A stretch of 64,000 bases of DNA from Angustibacter sp. Root456 (GTDB lineage Bacteria; Actinomycetota; Actinomycetes; Actinomycetales; Angustibacteraceae). The notes under the pieces are model-generated. The model had not been told where the DNA came from and ran no database searches. It saw only the letters and a list, made by a program, of their open reading frames with translations. A program made the position numbers and the translations under genes. This document shows, piece after piece, positions 34,897-42,958 of the stretch (position 1 is its first letter; each line of letters begins with the position of its first letter). Location of the stretch: NCBI RefSeq assembly GCF_001426435.1, contig NZ_LMER01000020.1, positions 193,824 to 257,823 on the forward strand, read 5' to 3'.

Positions 34897-35685
34897 ATGA
34901 CCGTCACCGCCGACTTCGACGCCGGCCCCAGCAAGACCCTCGCGAAGCACCTGGCTGCGCTGCCGACGTACGCGCCGCACCGTGAGCTGTTCTGGTACGA
35001 CTGGGGGCCGGTCTTCTACCGCGGCCGGCTCGACCGCTCGGCCCGGCTGCTGTGCATCGCCTCGGACCCCGGACCCACCGAGCGCATCGCGTGCCGCACG
35101 CTCGTCGGCGACGCCGGCCAGCGCGTGCAGGGCTTCCTCACCAAGCTCGGCCTGACGCGCAGCTACGTGCTGGTGAACGCCTTCGCCTACGCACTGCTGC
35201 CGTCGAAGGCGCAGAAGGCGACGCCGATGCTCGCCGAGCCCGACCACCTCGCCTGGCGCAACGCCCTGCTCGACAAGATCACCGGGCCGAAGCTGCAGGC
35301 CGTGGTGGCGTTCGGCGCCCAGGCGCAGGCGGCGGCCGCCCTGTGGGACACCCGTCCCGACGTCCCGCTGCTCGAGGTGCCGCACCCGTCGAGCCGGGAC
35401 GCCAAACGCCTGCTCAGCGCGTGGAACGACGCCGTCACGTCCCTGCGGGCCGTGGTCACGCCGGACGCCGACGGCGACCACTCGGCCCCCAACTACGGCA
35501 CGTCGTTCCGCGAGAGCGACTACGCGCCGGTGCCGCCCCGTGACCTGCCGTTCGGGCTGCCGGCGTGGTTCGGCGACGACCACGTCGGGCGCACGTCGCG
35601 GCCGCGCCGCAACAACACCGTCGAGCGGCCGGGCAGCGACCTGCGCCACACGCTGCTGTGGCACGCCCCGCCCGACCAGCCGTGA
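34897..35685 (+). CDS. Uracil-DNA-glycosylase-superfamily protein
   Basis: A 262-residue protein with motif 1 LLCIASDPGPTERIACRTLVGDAGQRVQGFLTKLG (phosphate and water-activating region) and motif 2 LLEVPHPSSRDAKRLL (minor-groove loop). VAFGAQAQAAA lies between. These place it in the UDG superfamily, but the exact family is unclear and the Fe-S cysteines of family 4 are not evident. The C-terminal 70 residues are Pro/Arg-rich. GAGCAG precedes ATG 34897, 40 bp after the S41 stop. DNA repair or modified-base recognition is inferred. Confidence 0.8.
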   Translation: MTVTADFDAGPSKTLAKHLAALPTYAPHRELFWYDWGPVFYRGRLDRSARLLCIASDPGPTERIACRTLVGDAGQRVQGFLTKLGLTRSYVLVNAFAYALLPSKAQKATPMLAEPDHLAWRNALLDKITGPKLQAVVAFGAQAQAAAALWDTRPDVPLLEVPHPSSRDAKRLLSAWNDAVTSLRAVVTPDADGDHSAPNYGTSFRESDYAPVPPRDLPFGLPAWFGDDHVGRTSRPRRNNTVERPGSDLRHTLLWHAPPDQP

Positions 35686-35714
35686 GGTGCGCTGGCGTGC
35701 ATGATCACGGGCGG
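35686..35714 (-). repeat. REP-like element, copy 2
   Basis: Same core as copy 1 in reverse orientation, between the stops of two converging genes. 35687-35714 read on the reverse strand matches 28692-28717 almost fully. Confidence 0.75.
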
Positions 35715-35723
35715 GGAGGGGGG

Positions 35724-36011
35724 TCAGCTGGCGGTGCGGACGTCGACGTCGCTGAGCTCGGGCACCCGGTCGGCCAGACCGGCGCGTTCCAGTGCCTGCT
35801 GGCACCGCTCGCGAGCGGCGAGCTGCACCTGCGAGGCGTCGTTCGCGTCCAGCAGCATCCGGACGTCGGCCGCCAGGTCGCGTGCCACGCGCTCGAACGT
35901 CACCACCGCGGGCGTGGGGAGCTCGGCGTTGATCCGCTCCGCCACCGCGTCGGCGTCGTCCACCGCGTCCGTGATGACGAAGCGCACCACTGCCTCGTAC
36001 GACGTCGCCAT
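35724..36011 (-). CDS. Small hypothetical protein (95 aa)
   Basis: MATSYEAVVRFVITDAVDDADAVAERINAELPTP starts a 95-residue acidic protein with predicted alpha/beta character, ending PELSDVDVRTAS. It starts 5 bp after the stop of the hemerythrin gene, so it is its operon partner. I do not recognise the family. Codon use looks genuine. Confidence 0.65.
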   Translation of the reverse strand: MATSYEAVVRFVITDAVDDADAVAERINAELPTPAVVTFERVARDLAADVRMLLDANDASQVQLAARERCQQALERAGLADRVPELSDVDVRTAS

Positions 36012-36016
36012 GGCCG

Positions 36017-36595
36017 TCAGTGCTTCGCGCTGAGGGCGTCGCGGCTGCGGTCGAGCAGCGAGGCGAACGGGCCCAGGACGTACTGAGCGACCGGCGATCC
36101 GGCGGCGCTGGGATGCGGGTGCGTCGGCGCGACCTTCTCGGCGACCTTCACCTTGGTGCCCATGGCGCGGCGCTTGTCCTCGTCGCACTCGGCGATGATG
36201 AGGGGGAACTCCTCGCGCTCCTCGTGCTCGGCGTGGTTGCTCACCGCCTGCTCGAGGTCGGCGATGCGGCTGAGGAACTCGGTCGAGTCGACGTCCAGCT
36301 TCTCGATCTCGTAGAGGGCCTTCGTGGCTTCCTCCTCCTCGTGGTTGCGGGCGTCGACGACGGCCGCGCCGGCGACGTCCTTCGACACCGGACGCAGCAC
36401 CATCTCCTCGGCCGTCTCGTGCACGGCCAGCAGGGCTCGCAGCTCGTCGAACGCGTGCTGGCGGTGCTCGCCCGACTCCGACTGCACCTCGGCGAACAGG
36501 TCGCGGATGCGGGCGTGCTGCTCGAGCAGGATGCGGATGACGTCACCTTCGGGCAGCTGCGCGGCCTTCGCGCGGTCGGTAGCGGCGTCGCTCAT
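36017..36595 (-). CDS. Hemerythrin-domain protein, second type
   Basis: A 192-residue protein with LEQHARIRDLFAEVQ, LLAVHETAEEMVLRPVSKD, RNHEEEEATKALYEIEK and VSNHAEHEEREEFPLIIAE, the His/Glu ligand set of hemerythrins. The tail carries PTHPHPSAAGSPVAQYVLGPFASLLDRSRDALSAKH. Members are often under stress or sigma-factor control. ATG 36595 is preceded by GGAGG (reverse strand, near 36605). It differs in length and order of motifs from the hemerythrin at 28725. Confidence 0.88.
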   Translation of the reverse strand: MSDAATDRAKAAQLPEGDVIRILLEQHARIRDLFAEVQSESGEHRQHAFDELRALLAVHETAEEMVLRPVSKDVAGAAVVDARNHEEEEATKALYEIEKLDVDSTEFLSRIADLEQAVSNHAEHEEREEFPLIIAECDEDKRRAMGTKVKVAEKVAPTHPHPSAAGSPVAQYVLGPFASLLDRSRDALSAKH

Positions 36596-36657
36596 GATGA
36601 CCTCCGGTGAGTTGGGGGCGGCCTGGATCCTGGCTTGGTGGTGCTTACCCCGACGGC

Positions 36658-38040
36658 TCAGGCCGAAACCTCCTGAGCCAGTCTGATGATCGCCGCCACC
36701 GACCGGTCGACGTCGGCCTCGCTCGTCGCGTGGTTCGACACCGAGATGCGCATGTACCGTCGGCCGCGCCAGGTGGTGGCACCCATCCAGCAGGTGCCGT
36801 CGCGCTGCACCGCCTCGACGACGGCGTCGGTGTGCTGGTCAGAGCCGAACGCGACGAGCACCTGGTTGAGCACCACGTCGTTGGCGATCTCGAAACCGGC
36901 CTCGCGCAGCGCGTCGGCGAACCGGCGGGCGAGGGCGCAGGTGCGGTCGACGAGGTCGGTGACACCGTCGCGGCCCAGCTCCTTCAGCGCCGCCCAGACG
37001 GCGAACCCCCGCGCCCGGCGCGATGACTCGGCCGTGAGGTCAGCGGGGCCCGGCGCTCCACCGGAGCCGGTGAGGTACGACGCGGTGTACGACATGGCCG
37101 CCACGTGCACGTCGGGGTGGGCGCAGAAGGCGAAGGCCGAGTCGTACGGCACGTTGAGCCACTTGTGCCCGTCGCAGCCCCACGAGTCGGCGAGCTCGAG
37201 GCCGTCGAGCAGGTGCCGGGTGCGAGGGCTGGCCGCTGCCCACAGGCCGAAGGCGCCGTCGACGTGCACCCACGCCGGCCCGTGGCGCCGCGCCACCTGC
37301 ACGGCCCGCCGGACGTCGTCGCACGCGCCGGTGTTGACGTTACCCGCCTGCAGGCACAGCAGCGTCGGGCCGGGCTCGGCCGCGGCGAGCACGCGGGCCA
37401 GGTCGTCGACGTCCATCGCGCCGCCCGCGTCGGCCCGCACGGGCTCGACGACGTCGGACCCCAGACCGAGCAGGCGCAGTGACCGGTCGACGGTGGCGTG
37501 CCGTTCCTCGCTCGCGATGACCCGCAGCCGCGGCGCACCGGCCAGACCCCTGCGCTCGACGTCCCACCCGGCCGCACCCAGCTGGTGGTGTCGACCGGCG
37601 GCCAGGCCGACGGTGTTGGCGGCCTGGGCGCCGGTGACGAAGCCGACCGACGCCAGGTCCGGCAGGCCGAGCAGCAGCTTCAGCCACGTGCCGGCCGCGC
37701 GCTCGGCGGCCGCCCCCGCCGGCGAGGCGACGTTGTTGAACGCCACCTGGTCCCAGCCGGACGCCAGCACGTCGGCCGCAGTGGCCGCCGGCAGCGCCCC
37801 GCCGATGACGAAGCCGAAGAAGCGCGGGCCCGCCGTCGCGACCAGCCCCGGCTCGGCCGCCGCAGCGAGCTGGTCGAGCACCTCACCCGGCGGCAGCGCC
37901 TGCGCCTGCAGCGGGCCGTCGAAGGCGGCGGCCAGCGCGTCGACGTCCAGCTCAGCGCGGACGCGGCGCTCCGGCAGCGAGGTGCGGTAGGCGACAGCGT
38001 GCTCGACGGCGCGCTGGAGCAGTGGCATGAGGTCGTCCAT
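36658..38040 (-). CDS. PLP-dependent group II decarboxylase-like protein
   Basis: A 460-residue aminotransferase-fold enzyme of the aromatic-amino-acid/glutamate decarboxylase group. Key blocks: GPRFFGFVIGGALPAA, GFVTGAQAANTVGLAAGRH, HVDGAFGLWAA (PLP-stacking Asp) and the Schiff-base Lys in WGCDGHKWLNVPYDSAF (about K293). The end RISVSNHATSEADVDRSVAAI is typical. Substrate not told from sequence. Divergent from the threonine-aldolase-like gene with about 90 bp between. Confidence 0.88.
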   Translation of the reverse strand: MDDLMPLLQRAVEHAVAYRTSLPERRVRAELDVDALAAAFDGPLQAQALPPGEVLDQLAAAAEPGLVATAGPRFFGFVIGGALPAATAADVLASGWDQVAFNNVASPAGAAAERAAGTWLKLLLGLPDLASVGFVTGAQAANTVGLAAGRHHQLGAAGWDVERRGLAGAPRLRVIASEERHATVDRSLRLLGLGSDVVEPVRADAGGAMDVDDLARVLAAAEPGPTLLCLQAGNVNTGACDDVRRAVQVARRHGPAWVHVDGAFGLWAAASPRTRHLLDGLELADSWGCDGHKWLNVPYDSAFAFCAHPDVHVAAMSYTASYLTGSGGAPGPADLTAESSRRARGFAVWAALKELGRDGVTDLVDRTCALARRFADALREAGFEIANDVVLNQVLVAFGSDQHTDAVVEAVQRDGTCWMGATTWRGRRYMRISVSNHATSEADVDRSVAAIIRLAQEVSA

Positions 38041-38131
38041 GGGCGGACGCTACGCGCTCGCGGCTGCTCGGCCCAGGTCTTTGCCGCCCGCGCACGGCGC
38101 TGCCCCCGCCCCGAAGCGGCAGAATGCGCCC

Positions 38132-39241
38132 ATGACCTCAGCGCACGACCGTGAGCGCCGCGAGCGCGCCATCGCCACCGCCCGGCGCTTCGCCCAAGGT
38201 GCCGCCGTCGTCCCCGTGGCCGACCGGCTGCGGGCGCTCGCTGATGCCGCCGAGAGCCCGCTACCCGACCTCTACGGCGAAGGTGGCGACCTCGACGGGC
38301 TGGAGCGCGAGGTCGCGCAGGTCCTCGGCAAGCCGGCCGCCGTCTTCATGCCGAGCGGCACGATGGCCCAGCAGTGCGCGCTGCGCGTCTGGGCCGACCG
38401 CACGTCGCGTGACGCCGTCGCGGTGCACGCCCTCTCGCACCTGGTGGTGCACGAGGAGGACGCCCTCGAGGTGCTGCACCGGATCCGGCTCGAGCCGATC
38501 GCCCGCGAGCACCGCCCGCTCACCGTCGAGGACCTCGTCACGGCGCCCGGCCCCTACGCCGCGCTCTGCGTCGAGCTGCCCCTGCGCGACGCCGGCTACC
38601 TCCTGCCGTCGTGGGAGGACCTCGTCGACCTGTGCGCTGCCGCGCGCGACCAGGACATCCCGGTGCATCTCGACGGCGCCCGGCTGTGGGAGAGCCAGCC
38701 GTTCTACGACCGCGGCCTCGCCGAGATCGCCGACCTGGCCGACACCGTCTACGTGTCGTTCTACAAGGGGCTCGGCGGCATCGCCGGGGCGGCGCTCGCC
38801 GGCCCGCAGGACGTCATCGACGCCGCACGGCACTGGCAGCACCGTCACGGCGGCACGCTCTTCGGCCAGTACCCGTACGTCGTGGCGGCGCGCCGGGGCC
38901 TCGAGCGCCTGGAGGACTTCCAGGCCTACGCCGTGCGCGCCCGTGAGCTGGCGGTGGCGCTGGGCGCCGTCCCCGGGCTGCGGGTGCACCCCCAGCCGCC
39001 GCACACCAACGCCTTCGTCCTCTACGCCGAGGCCGAAGCCGAAGCCCTCACCGAGGCAGCCCTCACCCACGCCGAGCGCAGCCACGACTGGGTGATCGGA
39101 CGGGTCGGCGCTGCCGACGTCCCGGGCTGGTCGACCACCGAGTTCACCGTGGGGCCGGCGACCATGGAGTGGTCCGTCAGCGAGCTCGTCGAGGCCGTGA
39201 CCGCCATCGTCTCCAGTTGCGAGCGCCCGAGAAGCGAGTAG
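38132..39241 (+). CDS. Threonine aldolase / beta-eliminating lyase family protein
   Basis: A 369-residue fold-type I PLP enzyme. PDLYGEGGDLDGLEREVAQVLGKPAAVFMPSGTMAQQ is the N-terminal signature; the Schiff-base Lys is K212 in YVSFYKGLGGIAGAALAGP, and IPVHLDGARLWES holds the PLP-binding Asp. The family splits L-threonine to glycine and acetaldehyde or acts on related beta-hydroxy amino acids. ATG 38132 follows a CAGAAT box by 6 nt, so a leaderless start is possible. The next gene begins 9 bp after the stop. Confidence 0.87.
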   Translation: MTSAHDRERRERAIATARRFAQGAAVVPVADRLRALADAAESPLPDLYGEGGDLDGLEREVAQVLGKPAAVFMPSGTMAQQCALRVWADRTSRDAVAVHALSHLVVHEEDALEVLHRIRLEPIAREHRPLTVEDLVTAPGPYAALCVELPLRDAGYLLPSWEDLVDLCAAARDQDIPVHLDGARLWESQPFYDRGLAEIADLADTVYVSFYKGLGGIAGAALAGPQDVIDAARHWQHRHGGTLFGQYPYVVAARRGLERLEDFQAYAVRARELAVALGAVPGLRVHPQPPHTNAFVLYAEAEAEALTEAALTHAERSHDWVIGRVGAADVPGWSTTEFTVGPATMEWSVSELVEAVTAIVSSCERPRSE

Positions 39242-39250
39242 GTGTCAGGT

Positions 39251-39604
39251 ATGACCACCTACCGCGTGAACAAGGCCGGCGCCGCCAAGGCCCGCGAGCT
39301 CATCGACGCCGGGAAGTACGACGACTCCACCGAGTGGTCGGACGCCGCGCCGTCCGCCGACGACGAGAACCACTACATCGACAAGCACGGCTACGACGGC
39401 TACGGCGAGTGGCACCTGGCGCTCGACACCGAGGCCAACGACGAGACGAAGGACCGCTACGGCTTCCCGTTCGGCGACTTCCGCAAGGTCAACCGCGCGG
39501 CGCTCATCCACGCCAAGCAGCGCGCGGCGCAGAACGACCACGACGCGGTCGCCAAGGAGGCCGACACGCTCCTGGAGCGTCTCGACGCCCACCGCGAGAA
39601 GTAG
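39251..39604 (+). CDS. Conserved hypothetical protein (117 aa)
   Basis: A 117-residue acidic protein: MTTYRVNKAGAAKARELIDAGKYDDSTEWSDAAPSADDEN, HGYDGYGEWHLALDTEANDETKDRYGFPFGDFRKVNRAALIHAKQRAAQNDH. I recall the same architecture as a widely distributed uncharacterised family in actinobacteria. Function unknown. ATG 39251 is preferred over GTG 39242 because AGGT precedes it; evidence is weak. Likely co-transcribed with the gene upstream. Confidence 0.8.
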   Translation: MTTYRVNKAGAAKARELIDAGKYDDSTEWSDAAPSADDENHYIDKHGYDGYGEWHLALDTEANDETKDRYGFPFGDFRKVNRAALIHAKQRAAQNDHDAVAKEADTLLERLDAHREK

Positions 39605-39623
39605 CGCGTCAGGGACGCAGCCG

Positions 39624-40583
39624 TCAGGCCGAGGCGGTGAGCTGCGCGTCCTCGAAGTAGAGCCGGACGGCGGTGCCCGGGCCCGTGGGGCGGACCGACA
39701 GGTCGTCAGCGATGCCGCGGGCGATCCACAGGCCGCGGCCGGAGTTCAGCTCAGGGCCGGGCGGTGCGTAGCCCGCGAGCGAGTCGTGCAGGCCAGGGCC
39801 GGCGTCGCTGACCTGCCACACCGTCGTTCGCCCGTCGCGCCAGTGCATCACCTCGGCCGGGACGCCTTGCTTCAAGGCGTTGGTCACCACCTCGTAGATG
39901 CCGAGCAGCACATCGGGCTGGCGGCTCGGCTGCATCACCGACGCCACCACCTCCTGCAGCTGCGCGAGCGCCGCCCGCGGGCGTGACACGACGATGACCG
40001 ACGCCGAGGCCGGGGCGGGCGTCCACGGTGGCTCCACCGAGCGCAGGTAGGCCGTCGGCGACAGGTAGTCGGCGTTCGGCTCGGGCTCGCCGTCCCAGAT
40101 GAGCGGGTGGGTGCGCAGCTGGTGCTCGATGCGCTCGGCGGGCACGTGGCGGGAGTCGTGCAGGCACAGGCTGTAGTACGGGTAGTGCGCGAAGGCGACG
40201 TTGGCTACCGCCTCGTAGCGCGACCACCGCTCGCCGCCCGGGTAGGCCAGCCACACCGGCTCGCCGATGAGGCGCCACGGCTCGCCCGCCTCGAGCAGCG
40301 GGCGCATCGACTCCTGGTAGGCCGCCAGCGTGGCCGGCGCTCCGTGCCACGCCGCCTCGGCCGCTTGCATCGCCACGCGCTCGACCAGCCGCTCGCCCAA
40401 CGCGGCCACCAGCATCTCGCGCACGGGGCGCGAGGCGACCAGCACGACGGCCTGCCCCAGGTCGAGCCCCTCTTCGACGTACGGCAGGCACCGTCGCCGA
40501 ACCGCCTCGTCGCTGTCGTAGACGAACGCCTCGTGAGCGAACTGATCGCCTCGCCAGTTCCCCACCGTCGGCGACGGGCTCAT
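39624..40583 (-). CDS. MEDS-domain sensor with HATPase (anti-sigma/kinase-like)
   Basis: A 319-residue protein. N-terminal MEDS domain (about 15-190): HEAFVYDSDEAVRRRCLPYVEEGLDLGQAVVLVASRPVREMLVAALGERL. C-terminal HATPase_c domain (about 215-319): IYEVVTNALKQG (N-box), VSDAGPGLHDSLAGY (G1) and NSGRGLWIARGIADDLSV (G2). This layout marks actinobacterial anti-sigma-like proteins that use DcmR-type sensing; the ligand is unknown. No sigma factor or anti-anti-sigma gene is nearby. The start ATG 40583 (MSPSPTVGNW) is chosen because the longer frame upstream is Arg-rich. Confidence 0.82.
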   Translation of the reverse strand: MSPSPTVGNWRGDQFAHEAFVYDSDEAVRRRCLPYVEEGLDLGQAVVLVASRPVREMLVAALGERLVERVAMQAAEAAWHGAPATLAAYQESMRPLLEAGEPWRLIGEPVWLAYPGGERWSRYEAVANVAFAHYPYYSLCLHDSRHVPAERIEHQLRTHPLIWDGEPEPNADYLSPTAYLRSVEPPWTPAPASASVIVVSRPRAALAQLQEVVASVMQPSRQPDVLLGIYEVVTNALKQGVPAEVMHWRDGRTTVWQVSDAGPGLHDSLAGYAPPGPELNSGRGLWIARGIADDLSVRPTGPGTAVRLYFEDAQLTASA

Positions 40584-40853
40584 GCGGGGACCGCACTCCA
40601 GGGCATCTTCGTGCGGACTCGGACCATCGGCCCAGAGTAGGCGCGACCCTTGCTCGCGGCCAGCGCACGGGGCCCTGTGCGCCAGCATGATCTTGCTGGC
40701 GTCACGGCCTGGACGTCACCGAACGACTTGGTGACCGCCGCCAGGTGCAGGGCCGGTACGTCGACAGCCGCCCGAAGCCCGGCACGCAGGGGAGCTGGGA
40801 GCGTCATGCCACCGACTGTGCCGACCGGACGCGCCCCGGGCCCCGACCGTCCG
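40584..40853. other. Intergenic region with ABC ATPase remnant
   Basis: 270 bp between converging and parallel minus-strand genes. It holds the decayed ABC ATPase start described next and a 7-bp-arm hairpin (GCCAGCA/TGCTGGC, 40681-40700). Nothing else is seen. Confidence 0.6.
40704..40807 (-). pseudogene. N-terminal remnant of an ABC transporter ATPase
   Basis: On the reverse strand an ATG at 40807 opens MTLPAPLRAGLRAAVD, then VPALHLAAVTKSFGDVQAV. The last 19 residues are the canonical start of an ABC ATPase domain (beta strands before Walker A). After VQAV the frame degenerates to TPARSCWRTG and the whole rest of the gene, including Walker A, is missing, as the sulfur permease stop lies at 40854. 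This looks like a deletion scar. The junction coincides with the palindrome at 40681-40700. Confidence 0.6.
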
Positions 40854-41714
40854 TCACGACCTGGGCATGACAAACGTCATCAGCCGTCGGCTCGCCCACC
40901 ACCCCAGCACGAGCAGACCCGTCACCACCAGCGCGGCCACCGGCGGGACGCGCACCAACGCCAGCGCCGACGTCCACACCAGCACGACCACCGCGCCACG
41001 CAGGACGCCCACCGGCGCCCGCGCAGACAGCCGGGCACCGACGTAGGTGGCCGGAACCGCTCCGACCACGAGAGCCGCAGCCACCGACAGCCGGACGTCC
41101 CCGAAGATCGCGTGCCCCAGCGCAGCCGCCGCGACGACGGGCACGGCCTGCACCAGGTCGGTGCCGACCAGCCGGTTCGCCCGCAGCGCCGGCTGCGTCG
41201 CGAGCAGCAGCGCCAGGATGACCGAGCCGGCGCCGACCGAGGTCAACCCGACGCAGGTTCCGCCGACCGCTCCCACCGCGACCGTGCTCCAGGCCGGGGC
41301 GGCTGGTCGGGTGGTCGCCGGAGCCTGACGCAACAACCGGCTCGCGGCCATCGCCGCCAGCGAGGCCAGCAAAACGCCACCCGTCACGACCCGCAGGTGC
41401 TCCTGCACCGCTGCACCGGCCCCCACGGCGCCCAGCACGAGGACGCTGCCGAACGCCATCGGCACAGCGCCCAAGCACAGTCGGCGCACCAGGAGCCAGT
41501 CGACCGTCCCGGCCCGCAGGTGCACGGCCGCACCGACCGGCTTCATGACCAGCGACGTCACCAGGTCGCTCGACACAGCGGTCAGCGGCGGCATCCCGAA
41601 GCCGAGCACGAGCAGCGGCGTGAGCAGGGCACCCCCACCCATCCCGGTCAGCCCCACGAGCAGGCCGACCAGCACCCCGGCGAGCACCAGCGGAGCCGTC
41701 GGCTCCGCCGTCAC
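40854..41714 (-). CDS. TauE/SafE-type sulfite exporter family permease
   Basis: A 286-residue membrane protein with about eight helices and the repeated signature of the family: VGLLVGLTGMGGGALLTPLLVL (N-terminal) and GGTCVGLTSVGAGSVILALLLA (C-terminal). The family moves sulfite, sulfoacetate or related anions. GTG 41714 overlaps the cysN stop (GTGA), tying it to sulfate assimilation: likely sulfate uptake or sulfite export control, direction not decidable from sequence. Confidence 0.9.
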   Translation of the reverse strand: MTAEPTAPLVLAGVLVGLLVGLTGMGGGALLTPLLVLGFGMPPLTAVSSDLVTSLVMKPVGAAVHLRAGTVDWLLVRRLCLGAVPMAFGSVLVLGAVGAGAAVQEHLRVVTGGVLLASLAAMAASRLLRQAPATTRPAAPAWSTVAVGAVGGTCVGLTSVGAGSVILALLLATQPALRANRLVGTDLVQAVPVVAAAALGHAIFGDVRLSVAAALVVGAVPATYVGARLSARAPVGVLRGAVVVLVWTSALALVRVPPVAALVVTGLLVLGWWASRRLMTFVMPRS

Positions 41715-42958
41715 CCGGCGCCCCAGGGCAGGCGCCCGGCCATCCCCGCCGCGACGGTGGCACCGCTCAGCTCGTCGATCAGCACAAAGGCCCCGGTACG
41801 ACGGTTGCGCGCGTAGTCGTCGAGCGGCAGCGGCTCGGCGGTCCGCACCGCGACGCGGCCGATGTCGTTGAGCGCCAACGAGTTCGCGGGTCGCAGCTGG
41901 GCCGACGTCACGTCGAGGACGCCCGTGGCGCGCACCTCGGCGCGGGTGGTGCGGGTCCCGTGCTTGAGCAGGTAGCGCCCGGGCACCAGGGGCTGCTCGG
42001 CCAGCCAGCAGACCGTGGCCTCCAGCTGCCGCACGACCGGCGGTGCGTCGTCGACATCGGCGATGACGCACCCGCGGCTCACGTCGACGTCGTCGGCGAG
42101 GCGCACCACCACGGACTGGCCCTCCACCCCACGGCCGACGGGTCCGTCGTACGTCTCGACGGCCGCCACGGTCGTGCGCACCCCCGAGGGGAGGACGACG
42201 ACGTCGTCGCCGGGGCTCACGGTGCCGCCGGCGACGCGGCCGGCGTACCCGCGGTAGTCGCGGTCGGCCGCCCGCACGACGTACTGCACCGCGAAGCGCA
42301 GCCCGCTCACCGGCACCGTCGCCGCTGCCTCGACCTGCTCGAGGTGCTCCAGCACGGTTGGTCCGACATACCACGGCGCCCGGACCGAGCGGTGCACGAC
42401 GTTGTCACCGTGCAGGGCCGACACCGGCACGGCCAGCACGTCATCGAAGCCCAGACCCGTGACGTGCGAACGGAACTCACGGACCACCCGCTCGAAGGCC
42501 GCCTCGCTCCACCCGACGAGGTCCATCTTGTTGACCACCAGCACCACGTGCGGGACGCGCAGCAGCGCCGCCACCGCCGCGTGCCGGCGTGACTGCTCGC
42601 TGATGCCGTGCCGGACGTCCACCAGCACGACCGCGACGTCGGCCGTGGAGGCACCGGTGACCATGTTGCGCGTGTACTGCACGTGCCCTGGCGTGTCCGC
42701 GAGGACGAAGGTGCGGGCCGGCGTCGCGAAGTACCGGTAGGCGACGTCGATCGTGATGCCCTGCTCCCGCTCGGCTCGCAGGCCGTCGGTGAGCAGCGAC
42801 AGGTCGAGCTCGGTGCCTCGGCGCTCGCTCGCGTCGGCCACCGACGCGAGCTGGTCCTCCAGCACGCCCTTGGCGTCGTGCAGGAGCCGGCCGAGCAGCG
42901 TGGACTTGCCGTCGTCTACCGAGCCGGCGGTGGCGACGCGCAGCAGCGTGCTGGTCAT
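41711..42958 (-). CDS. cysN: Sulfate adenylyltransferase subunit 1 (GTPase)
   Basis: The GTPase subunit that drives APS formation from sulfate and ATP with CysD. The 415-residue protein has G1 AGSVDDGKST (residues 11-20), switch II DTPGH (88-92) and NKMD (143-146), then beta-barrel domains 2 and 3. It ends WGAG without the APS kinase (CysC) domain found fused in many actinobacteria; no cysC is in the window. Shares one base with the cysD stop and overlaps the permease start. Confidence 0.95.
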   Translation of the reverse strand: MTSTLLRVATAGSVDDGKSTLLGRLLHDAKGVLEDQLASVADASERRGTELDLSLLTDGLRAEREQGITIDVAYRYFATPARTFVLADTPGHVQYTRNMVTGASTADVAVVLVDVRHGISEQSRRHAAVAALLRVPHVVLVVNKMDLVGWSEAAFERVVREFRSHVTGLGFDDVLAVPVSALHGDNVVHRSVRAPWYVGPTVLEHLEQVEAAATVPVSGLRFAVQYVVRAADRDYRGYAGRVAGGTVSPGDDVVVLPSGVRTTVAAVETYDGPVGRGVEGQSVVVRLADDVDVSRGCVIADVDDAPPVVRQLEATVCWLAEQPLVPGRYLLKHGTRTTRAEVRATGVLDVTSAQLRPANSLALNDIGRVAVRTAEPLPLDDYARNRRTGAFVLIDELSGATVAAGMAGRLPWGAG

